Positions 13,301 through 24,248 of a stretch of DNA of 64,000 nucleotides are shown piece after piece. The position numbers were made by a program, and so were the translations under genes. The stretch is from Kitagawia praeruptora (taxonomy: Eukaryota; Streptophyta; Magnoliopsida; Apiales; Apiaceae). Every line of letters begins with the position of its first letter. Position 1 is the stretch's first letter. Below the pieces are notes generated by a model. That model saw nothing but the letters and a program-made list of their open reading frames with translations, searched no databases and was not told where the DNA came from. The DNA is taken from the NCBI GenBank assembly GCA_037693485.1, contig CM075350.1:65576001-65640000 (forward strand), read 5' to 3'.

Positions 13301-15931
13301 ACAAATCCTTCGCACCTCGTCCAAGTAATTCCATGGACCTTACCTGACGTCTCGATCTTCCTTTTGGATGCACGTCATTCCAATTTGATTTCGCCCTAAT
13401 GGTACTGAAATAGTTATGAGTGCGTGTCAGTCCTACCTCGTATATCGAGTAGACACAACTCGGGATTATCACTAAATAACATAAAGTCAAACTATAGGTG
13501 TCCTCCCTATAGTTGACTATTCTAATACCACTTATTGCACATAACATATTATAGTAAAGAAAAGAAATGGAAAAGTTATAACACATCATGACACTACACA
13601 GTTATAACACTTAGTCAAAACTCCACTTAACACTTTGACCATAATACTATTGACATACTCTTGTCACAAGTTAATTAACAAGTAATCCTCAAAACATACT
13701 TAGCCCTCGATAAAGACTCATAATACCCATTTAATCTTCAAAACGCATTTAATCCTCGAATTAGCACATAATCCTCGAATTAATTCACTTAACACATATA
13801 CACATAAACAGTTAACACCCAAATCATACCTTTAAACCCTTGAAATCAAATAAGTTAAATAAATAAAAATGCAGGGGATTTTTAGAAAATTTCGGCATGT
13901 AGTATTCGTTTATCGGACTATGGGCACAGCCCCTCCAAAGCAATTCAAAACATTTCAACCCTGTTTTAAATAAAAATAAAGCTGCCTCAACTTGCAGCAA
14001 AGTAAACAAGTAAGAAAAGTACCTGCCCAGACATGCGGCAACTAGCACATAAGGAAAAGTACCCGCCCAGACATGCGGCAACTAGCACATAAGGAAAAGT
14101 ATCCGCCCAGACATGCGGCAACTAGCACATAAGGAAAAGTATCCGCCCAGACATGCGGCACCTCAACATTTAAGGAAAGTAAACTAAGTTTATCCACATT
14201 TAAGCCAACACCACGTAGTTGGCACTTATACTTTCAACATATACTATAACTTGATTCATACCATCTAGCACATAGACATTTACAAGTTATCCAACTCTTA
14301 TGACTACATTATATGGCGATAACAATTAGCACTTAGCACTTAGCAATTAACAATTTCAATTGGAAACTAACAATTAGCAATTAGCACTTAACAATTACTT
14401 GACAACTAACCCAAATATATTTTCCGACAATTAATAATTAGTCACTAACAATTAACAATTAGCAATTTAACAATTAACAATCACTAACCCGAACCTTTAA
14501 TCGGACTCATAATTAAACTCAACAATTATAATTACAAACATACCTTCCGAATTAAATATCGGAAATTCAACCAATAATCATAATCTTACAATTTTAGTCT
14601 AATTATACCCATTACCACATTAAGCGTTCCATTTAAACTAATTAAACCACCATAATTAACCTCGCAATTTAAACTAACTAATTACCACACTAATCTCACA
14701 ATTAAATCTAATTTAATTACCACAATAATCTCACAATTTAAAATCAATTAAATTACCACAATTTAAAACTAATTAAATTACAACCATTAATAATCAAACT
14801 CAAAATTTACCACGAATTTAATATGAAGATTAATTAATTAACACGCGAAATTATACCGTTTCGATTCGTCTCGCTCCAAAATCAACACCGGAAATCTCCC
14901 CATCTCTCTCCCCCTTCCCTCTTTCTCGCTGCACAGCAGCCATTACCACCACCACCACCGGTGTTGGCTCCACTCCGGTCCGACGTCCACCATAAGACAG
15001 CCCCCGCCGGCCACCGCTGCTCCTCCACCGCGCGCCTCCATCCCCTTCGCGCGACCTGACTTGCCCCCCACTCGCACACATACACACGAACACATATATA
15101 TATATATACACTCTCTCTGATTTAGCACCCCCCCCCCCCAAATCTCTCTTTCTCTTCTCTTCTCTCCCCCCAGCTGCCTTCTCCCCCTCCCCGATCTGTT
15201 TTTTTTTTTGCGCGGCTCTGTGTGTGTTTGTGTGTGTATCGTGTATGTGTATATATCAGATGTGTGTTTTTAACCCTAATGGGCTCAAGCCCAATAACTT
15301 ATTAAAACAATACAATTAATCACTACATACTCTAAATAATATTTAGAGTTAAAAACTCTAATTTGTAAAAATAAAATTTCTAGCATAATTAAATACTAGA
15401 ATATTTTTAAAGACTTTTGGCGAAAGAAATAGAATTAAATCTCAATTTTCTAAATTGATATGTATTTTACAAATCAATAATAATTTATAAAAACAATTCA
15501 TAGAAATAATAATTGTGATTCAAAATTCACAATTTACAGGGCTTTATAAAAATACTACAAACACTATTGTTTTAGTAAAATCTCAAATTCTTGATTTTAT
15601 ATATTAATCAAGTAATTTCTACAAATCCTCAAATAATTAAAATAAACATTTTCTAAGGATTTTAAAATCTCTAAATTATTCAATAATTTAAAATAAAATC
15701 TTTACTGAATAAACATTCCAAAATTAATCTTTGCACAAATAAACTATTGACTCGAGGTATCTACTCAGTCAATAAAATTTTAAATAGGAGCACCAGGCCC
15801 CACTTAACCGAAAATAATTAAATAATTGAATAATAAAATAAATAAAAAAATTCCTCCTCATTTTAGGAAAACAATATTATTATTATTGAAATAATAATAT
15901 AATCATTTCTTGAAAAATCCGGGTTATTACA
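10327..15931 (-). repeat. 5' LTR (element sense) of the LARD-like element
   Basis: This 5605-bp copy of 2392-8011 has the same hairpins and tandem repeats (14018-14162). Its main difference is near 13576: about 15 bp shorter overall, with a local sequence matching AGTTATAACAC found about 30 bp further on, where the other copy has a different insert. Microsatellite lengths near 15095 and 15128 also differ. Confidence 0.95.
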
Positions 15932-18054
15932 GAAAATATCTGGTCTGGGAAAATTTATGACATACCACGGGATCAAACTGTACAATCTTGCTCAGTTTGA
16001 CTATTATGGTGAAGACACGTTTATTGTTACAATTTTTAAAGAATCTGCAATTGAGTGCAATTCTCCTCGTATAGACTTGAAAGATTTCTTAGGAACTGGA
16101 CAACTAAATAATTGGAATAAGGACGAATATGTACTTAATGAGTCATCGCTTGAATACCATGCAAGTTCTGCACTGTGGTGCTTCAATGCCTATCACAATT
16201 ACGATGAATCTTTTGAGATAAACATTAAAAATTCTGCTGTTGATCCTCAAATTACTACTCTGGTGAGTATATATTTTGGTTCTTATTCTAATTGTAATGT
16301 AATGTATGCGCAGTTCTATATATGATATTGTGTAACTAATGCTAAATTACTGAGTTTCTTCTTCGAAAAACAGAGTCTGAGTACAGATATGGAAGATCTG
16401 TACAAAAACTGGGAAGATGGGACAAAAGTGAGCTTGAAGTTATTTCACAAATCATGGGAAATTGAGATACAATGGATTGAGGGTAGATGCATGTTCAGTA
16501 AAGGATGGAATTCTTTTGCAAATGAAATAAGACTTGATATTGGAGATACCTTGTTGCTGTTCAGACTTGAGGAATCACAACCTAACATTATAGACATTTG
16601 TCTTTTTAAAGGTGAAGATAAAATTGACAATAAGAATGAAGGTATTACATTTCATCTATATTGTTTGAATGTAGTATGATATTATATATTTATAGGTTAC
16701 ATGTCTAACAAATCATCTTAAAATTTTTTAGTTAATGGAGATTGGAGGAAGTCATTTTTCAAAGTTTGTTCAGAGGCTAGTTTAAATGAAGGAATAATAG
16801 TAAGACATTTTGTATATTTGGTTCCGACATTATTTATGTTAACATCTATTATAATTAGATGGTGTAAGAAAAATTATACACATTATGATAATTACAATAT
16901 TCAATATTACTCAGGTTGTTCCGAAGTTGATTAACGACATGCATGGAAAGTTGCTCAGTACTGTTAAAGATATAAAAGTTGCTGGTTTTCGTTGTTCAAT
17001 TTATTACAATGGGTTTTGAGGATATCTGTCGAATTTTGGCACAGTCTTTGAGCATTTTGGTATTAAACCAAGGGAAACCATAATTTTGACAATGGATAAT
17101 AGTAATGTTTTGTACGCACGTATCTACCAAGTAGATGGAAAAGAAATAGATTACTCCAATCGTAATCTTGGGTTTCAAACTGATGGAACCAAAAATTGGT
17201 TCTGGGCAGTTGATTTGAATGATGAACATGGTATTACACAAATTTTGTAAATAATGTCCAAGTATTAATTAGTTAAAGTACACTTATTATTTAGGAAAAT
17301 TAACAATTTAACAATTTTTATAAACTCTTAACAGATCTAAAGGAGGGAAGTGACAGTGAAGAGGAAGATGCGGAGAATTATAAGGATGTTACAGGAACTC
17401 CCAGTGAAGAGGAAGTCCCAGTGATTTCTCAGACATGTAAGTTCTTTTCATTCTCTTTGTAAAATTCTACTTATGCATCAACATTTACATGTTATCAAAC
17501 ATATAAAGGAAATTAAAATTTGTGAATGACCTTATTATGCATAATCAGTGATTGAAGTCAATAGTGGAGGACAGATTTCTGGAACACATCTTGAGAACCA
17601 AGGTTTTGAATTAGTTGATCATAATGCAATGGACATGGATATCCAAGAAGTGAATGATATGCCTACAGAATTTACTGCAACGTTATATTCTTCAAATGTT
17701 GATCAATCAAGTCATGGAGTGGTATAATATGATATTTCAATTTTCTTCTTAATTCATATTTTAAAGCTTTTATCTTTATTTTTCATCATTCTGATTGAAA
17801 CAATTAATGTGTCGCAGTACATCCCAAGGACCATAAAACCACGAAACAGAGGTTGGCATGTAGGAGAAAAGGTGACATTCAGAACTGGTGTTGGATCTTG
17901 GAAAATTGGAATTGTAAAATCGAATGGAATAGCAAGATTTTCAGCTGGATGGAATAAATTCACAGAAGCTAATACTCTATTAGAAAATCAGAAATTGCTA
18001 TTCACCTTAGTTGAAGAGCCAGAAGATTTAGTTTTCAATGTTCAGAGGATTTAG

Positions 18055-19296
18055 TAGAAATTAAGCTTTAGAACCTTGTCTGAAATATTTATGACTTTAT
18101 TGCTTTATTTAAATCAAAGCTAAGTGTTAAAAAATTAAAATATAATAATTATGTTACTTGGTATTTTACAATTTTTTTGGCAAATTTTAACTACTGAGTG
18201 ATATACCAGTAGGCTTCGAATTATATTGCGGATTATCTTGTATTATTTTGGTTTAGAAAGATTGATTTTGTTGCATATATTGTCTTTAAGCGAATGATGC
18301 ATGAGTTATATTGCTTTCCTTCTTATTTGATATACAACTTTAAATAACCAAAAAATTGCATAAACGATAAAGTAGTTTGCCTCATTCATCACATTAGGAA
18401 GTACTATAGAAAATTCTCAAAAGAAGACCATATTGTAGAGAAGTAGACATAGGTTATATGGCATTGCTAAGCCACTAAATTTATCAACATTAATACAATG
18501 TTTCCTAAAAGAATTGACAACTTTGTTTTGTCATCTACTTGTCTACATCAAGAAAGAGCGTTAACAATCTTATAATGTTGGGTAATTCAATTCACCTTAT
18601 AACTTCTATATTTACTCTTTGCACAGCAAGGAAAAAAAAGAACCTAGATTTGTATTAGTGTTTATATGATTTAAACCACACAATGCAATGAAAACATATA
18701 AAACAAAGAAAACTCATATTTTAAAAAGAAAACTTGATATTAATTAAAAGCAAGCAAAATTCTAGTACTTGATATTAATTAAAAGCAAAGAAAATTCTAG
18801 TACAGGTATCTTGATAGCAAAATGAAATAAAAAAAATGGTAAAATGCAAATTATTGATGATAGATTACAAAATTTGTTCAATGGACACTAAGGCAAAAAA
18901 TTAATAGTAGTCTACACCTATAACCAAAAATTATTCATCTTCAAATACTGGAAAATTTTTAAACATGCTTGAGTGTGCAGCATTAATCGCACAGCATAGA
19001 TCATTCCGTGAAAATGTATTATTTCTTCATACTTCCCATGGACTATTGGAAAACCTACAAAACAATCATGATATTTGCTTCAATTCAAACTTTGATATAG
19101 ATGGTTATATTTTTTCGAAAAATATTATTACCTTTCCCTCATGGTAGAGACGGATTCATGTTCATTGTTAATATAGACCTTTGTAGATTGAGTAGTTATG
19201 CAATTGACAATGCCTAAAAATATAATATGACATTTTTAGAATAGGATATAGGACAAAAAATAGTAATTAATATTGTCTAAAAAACAGATGAAAAAA
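18055..19296. other. AT-rich spacer inside the Helitron
   Basis: No gene is recognised. A 35-bp direct repeat starting CTTGATATTAATTAAAAGC occurs twice in tandem (18733-18767, 18768-18802). A stretch near 18634 resembles one near 21318, consistent with duplication together with the neighbouring RPA-like gene. Confidence 0.6.
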
Positions 19297-20228
19297 CTAA
19301 CCCTTATACTGAAAAACTCTAACACTTGCTATGATAGCAACAATGGGAATTTGCTGAACTGCTTCAAACTGTTGCTCCACCGCTGCTATGAGATCTCCAA
19401 AAATATTAACTTGGAATGAATATCTGTACATGCATATGTCATTGTGTAACCTATTTTTTAACTTATATACAATCCAAAAATATATCAAAACTGCAGAAAA
19501 ATGTAATCCACCTCCCATCAGTCAAAACCAAATTCAGTAGTTGCAGATTGCCATTCCGTGTAGGTATGACCTGAATTTCATCACGATGTTGTATGACTCC
19601 AATGATATCTGTAGTTAAAGTCATTTGTCATATTACGTACAGAAACATACTACTGGAATCTGAAAATCAATGATGTAATTTATATAAAGATATTAAGAAG
19701 TGACACCACAAAGATTACCAATAGTAGTTATAGGAGGACCATTTGTTACATGTGAATCTACATAAGAGTGTAAATCAGCCAACTCAACAAATTCAAATTC
19801 GTTAATTGGTATGTTCAAGTTGTCGCCAAGAATTCTTTTAACGGATGTCAGATTAGTAAACCTGACTTGAATTTGGGAAGATACTGGCCTCATAAATCCA
19901 ATAGCTTGGTTGGTATGAAAGTTGGAAATCTCATAAATTCCTCCTTCTACAATATGTGGACCAAACAAATCCCATGTTTCAGGACTTACAGTTGCATGAA
20001 CATGATAATCCTGAGAATTGGAATCAAGTAAACATTAATCGATTGAATAATAAAACAACTTTAAACAGAAAACATGAAATAGAAAGAAATTCTTACAGCA
20101 TTATCAAGTAAAATCAAATTGAATCGAGTGACAACGGCACCAACATTAGTAGACCATACTCTTGTAACACGAACTCTCACCCTCCAGTTCGTCCTGGTTG
20201 TGTCAAGTGATGCAAGTGTATCGAACAT
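19297..20228 (-). pseudogene. RPA70-like protein gene 1, 3'-truncated
   Basis: From the ATG at 20226-20228, minus-strand exons encode a first OB-fold segment (…WRVRVRVTRVW…), a second with GGIYEISNFHTNQAIGFMRP, a short exon near 19545-19610 and a last one at about 19300-19420 (QIPIVAIIASVRVFQYKG). These match the N-terminal and central single-strand-DNA-binding OB folds of plant replication protein A subunit 1. RPA-like proteins of this kind accompany RepHel in plant Helitrons and probably protect the single-stranded intermediate. The zinc-binding C-terminal domain is missing, and the block ends shortly before the B3 gene. It is the most truncated of three tandem copies. Exon edges were set by eye. 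Confidence 0.7.
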
Positions 20229-21756
20229 TGCTGTTTAAAAGTTAAAGCAAATAAAAGCTTAGAATGTAAGACAAAAGATTCGTAAAGAAAGCATAACATG
20301 AAAGACAGGTTTCGGAATATTGTACTCATTGCTGGTAAAGATTTAGCATAATACATATAGCGTTGTAAAAAATTAATTGATTGGAAATTTGTAGACTAAC
20401 CTAATTGCTATTCTGAAGCTTTTTATCTTTTTTGTGGTTTGACAAATGAAGTACTCTGTACATATTTATACAAAAAATTAGTTGATGTGGAAAAGGATAA
20501 GTCTATAAATTTACAAATCACTGGCTAGAAATATGTTGTCATCTAAATCATAATCGTCAATAATCCATATCTTATAAATAATGAGATATTGTTTACAACA
20601 TAAATCTTCCAAATTTGAGAGATTGAGGATTATGATTAATACAAATCAACTACTTGATAACAGATAAAAGTTTGGTTACGATTTAACTAAGATAGATGTT
20701 CGCTAGCTTTTCAATTGTTGTACTTAGTATGAATGGTCCTTATTTAATATTAAACACTGGAATTAGACACATTTAACATTAAATTTTAACCTTAAAATAT
20801 GCTAATTACTGATATGGAATCAATCTCTGAATTCTTTAAGTTTTGGTTAGCGTGCAAGAATTTGCTTATGCTGACACTTTATGAGTAATTTGTGCATCAT
20901 TACACTTGCAAATTGCAATCAATTTTATGACCTTATTGATTTTTAAAAATCCAAAAATTTATAAAACGTCTTATGACATAGTATTCAAATAATGGAGTAA
21001 ATACTTTGGAAGAACTCTTACCTGTATATATACGATTGTGTTTTATTGGAATCCTTAATTATATTATAATATAAGATAATATAATTTTTTTTGAATGATT
21101 GAGTATATGCTTCTGATGGGTTTGCATAAAGAGTATAAGCATTGTTTGTGGCTCTTATTAGGTTGGTTTGCAAATATTCTAAAAGTATTAAGTTTCTAAT
21201 ATTCACTTTGTTCGAAAATAGAAACAAATTTTCCAAACTATCACAAAATCTATTGTTAAAACAAAAGAAAAATCTGTATTTCTGAAAACTCTAAATCAAG
21301 ACCTACAAAAATTTCAGTAAGAACCTAGGTTTGTTTTGGTGTTTATATAATTCAAACCAACACAATGCAATTCACTAAGATATGTTTGTTTAAGTTTTAA
21401 AACGGAAAATCAATCTTTGTAATAATCAATCTAACAGCAAAAAAAATAATTGTATACAGACAATATATACTTCAGTGAAACCAATGGCAAACAAAGATAA
21501 AGAATTAAAAATGAAGTATTTAAACATGATATAAGAACAGAAATGCCTCTAAGATCATCATTAAACTAAATAAATTAATACTTAGATAATAAAACCATAC
21601 TTGAAACATGGTAGCAGAAGTCTATTGTGATGATACTACACAATTATTATAACCTAAATCGGAAATATTGAAATGAAATAAAACAGGGAAAAATAACAAC
21701 TTTTTGTGTATTCTCTGCATCACTGCCATATGACATTTACTTCAATAATATTTCAC
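20229..21756. other. AT-rich spacer between RPA-like genes
   Basis: No gene is recognised. Part of it (near 21318) resembles 18634 onward, at a similar distance downstream of its own RPA-like start codon, so the unit duplicated was probably larger than the coding region. Confidence 0.5.
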
Positions 21757-23015
21757 TGTCCATTTACGTTAGGCTCGTATCCTTCTCCAGCCAACCTACA
21801 GTCAATATTAGTTTGTAAAACAATAATATAAATTAGATATTATCTGTACAAAGAAAATAAAATCTTATGGGGAAAGGCCAAAAGTAAATATGCATGATAT
21901 ACCTATTTCTCATCATGAAAACATCCTCATATGGCAGATTAATAAAAATCTTTGAAGAAGGCAAGTTGGAAATCAGACATTTGCCTGGTATGAGAGAAAT
22001 AATGAATATCAGTTAGGAAGGACAATCTACAATCTACAATTAACAAAGGTCTATTAAAATTATAGTGTAGTTAACGGTACTACCTTTATAAGTAGACATT
22101 TTTATGCTTGCCAATATCACAATTACTGGTCTCTCAATGTGATTTGCATATAAAGGTTCGGTATTTGCATCTAGCGGTCCCCAGAAATGAACCATGTGTG
22201 AAACACTATAAAAACACAAAATCAAGTCCATAGTTATTTAAATTTATACAAATATAGCTGTTTAGTATAAATTAAATAATTAGCAATTTGATTAATGTAT
22301 ATTTTGAATACCTTCCATCACTTATTCTGAATCGCACAACTTGCCTTTGACCGAAACGTGTGTCAAATGTTTGCACTTGTTCCAAATTTTCCAACACTCC
22401 GACAACATCTAGAATAATAAAAAGCAATTCAGTAGGAGCACAATGTAATAATAATACTTTATGATATGAAAATAGATTCACCTGTTGAATAGGTAGGCTT
22501 CTGATCAGGATCATAGGAATAAACAATATCGTAAAGATCTCCTAGAGGTTTTAACTCAAATTTGTGAATCGAAATTATGAAGTCATCATGAACATAAGGA
22601 ATGACATTAGTACAATCCAGAAATCTGATGCATTTATCGGTACTAACAGGCCTGAAAAAACCAAATGCCTCCTGAACTTTGACATTGATAACCTTGTATA
22701 AGCCTCCTTCGAAAATAGGATTTGGAAGATTATTCCAAATCTCTGGCCTCACAGTTGCATGCATATGAGTATTCTGCTCATAAACAAAACATATGATGAA
22801 TTGGTTAAAGTTTTAGATTGTAATATATAAGTTTAATATACAAATTCAAAAGAGTAGAAAATAAAGATTCTTACCAGACAATCTAAAATAATCATATTGT
22901 GAGCAATAACAACTCCAGTATTGGAAATTGTATTCCACATCCTAGTGACACGGACTTTTAGTGTCCACCCTATCTTCGATTCATCTAGTGTCAGCTGATG
23001 ATCGTGCATAGTCAT
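21757..23015 (-). CDS. RPA70-like protein gene 2, short form
   Basis: Minus-strand exons: 23015 to about 22877 (start; WTLKVRVTRMWNTIS), about 22770-22485 (FEGGLYKVINVKVQEAFGFF), about 22410-22310 (VVGVLENLEQVQTFDTRFGQ), about 22210-22085 (VVHFWG-like VSHMVHFWGPLDANTEPLY), about 21985-21903 (LPSSKIFINLPYEDVF) and a short last exon near 21797-21757 ending in TGA. It covers the first OB folds of replication protein A subunit 1 but stops before the C4 zinc domain. No clear stop interrupts the exons, so it could encode a short single-strand-DNA-binding protein. It lies between two paralogues on the same strand. Exon limits are approximate. Confidence 0.65.
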
Positions 23016-24248
23016 ATCTGTTATAAAAGTACAAAGATGTTAACAAATGACCTTGTTTGTGAAATACTTGAACAAATGTAAATCATATAAGGATTAGACA
23101 TTACCTAGGATTGAGAAATACAGGTATTTGATGATACCTCTGCTCTTGTAGTCTTTGTGCTATACTATTAACATTTGTTTGTTTTTATATAGGCTATAGG
23201 GTATTAGTTAGTTTTTTTTTATCATATCTTCTGCAATCTTCTTCAAAGTTAAATGGCATATTTTTAGGTATTTGATATATATCAATATACATTAAGTCAA
23301 TAGATATGGAATGAGTTGATTTCATATATATCAATATCAATTAAGTTAGTAGATATTGAATGATTTGATTTATCAATCTAATCTAATCTAATTCTAATTA
23401 ATAGAATAAAAAGTTTACGCTAATATCCTGTCATTCTGGAATATCATTTAAGTGCTACTTATTCAATTGTCACAATATTAAACGGAAAATTTAGTTCTAA
23501 TCTTCTGCAATTTTCTCTGCAATTGTTTGCCTAACTGTAAAATTATTGTAAATCTTAAAATGTCTGATATTTATTTGTTAGGTGATTCAGTAACTTTAGT
23601 ACTCAAGTACTTATAAATAGTCCTCAATTATAGGTCATTTGCTTTGGATAAAAGTTCATGTTTAAGATATAAAATATCCTTTACTGCAAGTTCAATCTTA
23701 AAGTAAAGATTAATATGTAAGGATGTGGCAATTTCACCTTTTGCAGATTGAAGTTGGGACTGAAGATTAGAAAACTTTTTAAAAAATCCAGACACAGTAC
23801 ATTCCCATTGTTGGATTTTCTTATTAAGAGCTTTAGGTATCTTTTGCTCTGGCTCTTCTCTTTCATCCAGACACAGTACCTTCCCATTGTTGAAAGCTAA
23901 GTGAAGATTGATGGTTCAGTCTTAAAGTTTATAACTTTTCACTTATACCATTATTTGATAATTTTGTTCGTAAAAACTATTGCACTGAAAAAGCTAATAA
24001 CTTGTGCAATCATAAGACAGAACCTTAAAAGAATGTATGTTGTATTGGATTCAAAACAATTATTAAAAAACCAACAATATAAATAATCATAAGCCGGAAT
24101 ATGTCTCAAAATCTACCCAAATAATTGGGTGCAGCACTTACCAAAAACATAAAAAGTTTAAACTTGACATTACATATCATACTTATTCCTTCTCAAAATA
24201 CAAATACTAATAATTATTTTGCTGACTTGAATGAGTAGTTGGTAACAA
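23016..24248. other. AT-rich spacer between RPA-like genes
   Basis: No gene is recognised. A direct repeat of about 28 bp (CCAGACACAGTAC(A)TTCCC…) occurs near 23787 and 23866, about 80 bp apart. Short open frames here are AT-driven. Confidence 0.5.

Larger units (their letters stand above)
2392..15931 (-). mobile_element. LARD-like LTR retrotransposon with 5.6-kb LTRs
   Basis: Two nearly identical repeats (2392-8011 and 10327-15931) flank a 2.3-kb non-coding interior. The TSD GAAAA is at 2387-2391 and 15932-15936, inside a B3 coding exon. Orientation is minus: the primer site TGGTATCAGAGC reads on the minus strand next to the right-hand LTR, and a purine tract (AAGGAGGGTAGA) reads on the minus strand next to the left-hand LTR. 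LTRs begin TGTAATAACCCGG and end CGTTACA in that sense. No gag or pol is present, so movement would need proteins from another element. Long LTRs with a short non-coding interior define Large Retrotransposon Derivatives. I count about 20 substitutions between the LTRs (about 0.4%), indicating recent insertion. Confidence 0.92.
1973..18054 (+). pseudogene. Multi-B3-domain protein gene, split by a LARD-like element
   Basis: After removal of the 13.5-kb insertion, consensus splice sites give exons 1973-2027, 2103-2167, 2280-2391 joined to 15937-16262, 16374-16641, 16732-16799, 16915-17230, 17335-17436, 17549-17721 and 17818-18054, all in phase. The product has about four B3-like modules, plant DNA-binding folds seen in REM-type transcription factors; typical pieces are RVPKSFQDEFGKEL, FSKGWNSFANE and FSAGWNKFTE. 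An acidic linker encoded at 17335-17436 separates modules three and four. It would act in the nucleus on DNA. Two lesions stop it: the insertion in exon 3, and an in-frame TGA at 17017-17019 in module three. Only about 30 bp separate the ATG from the gag remnant, so the native promoter is missing. The function is unknown. Confidence 0.75.

Noticed and set aside
18055..24248. Short plus and minus frames in the spacers between RPA-like genes
   Set aside because: They are AT-driven, under 100 codons and lack similarity; the supported exons are listed under the RPA-like genes.
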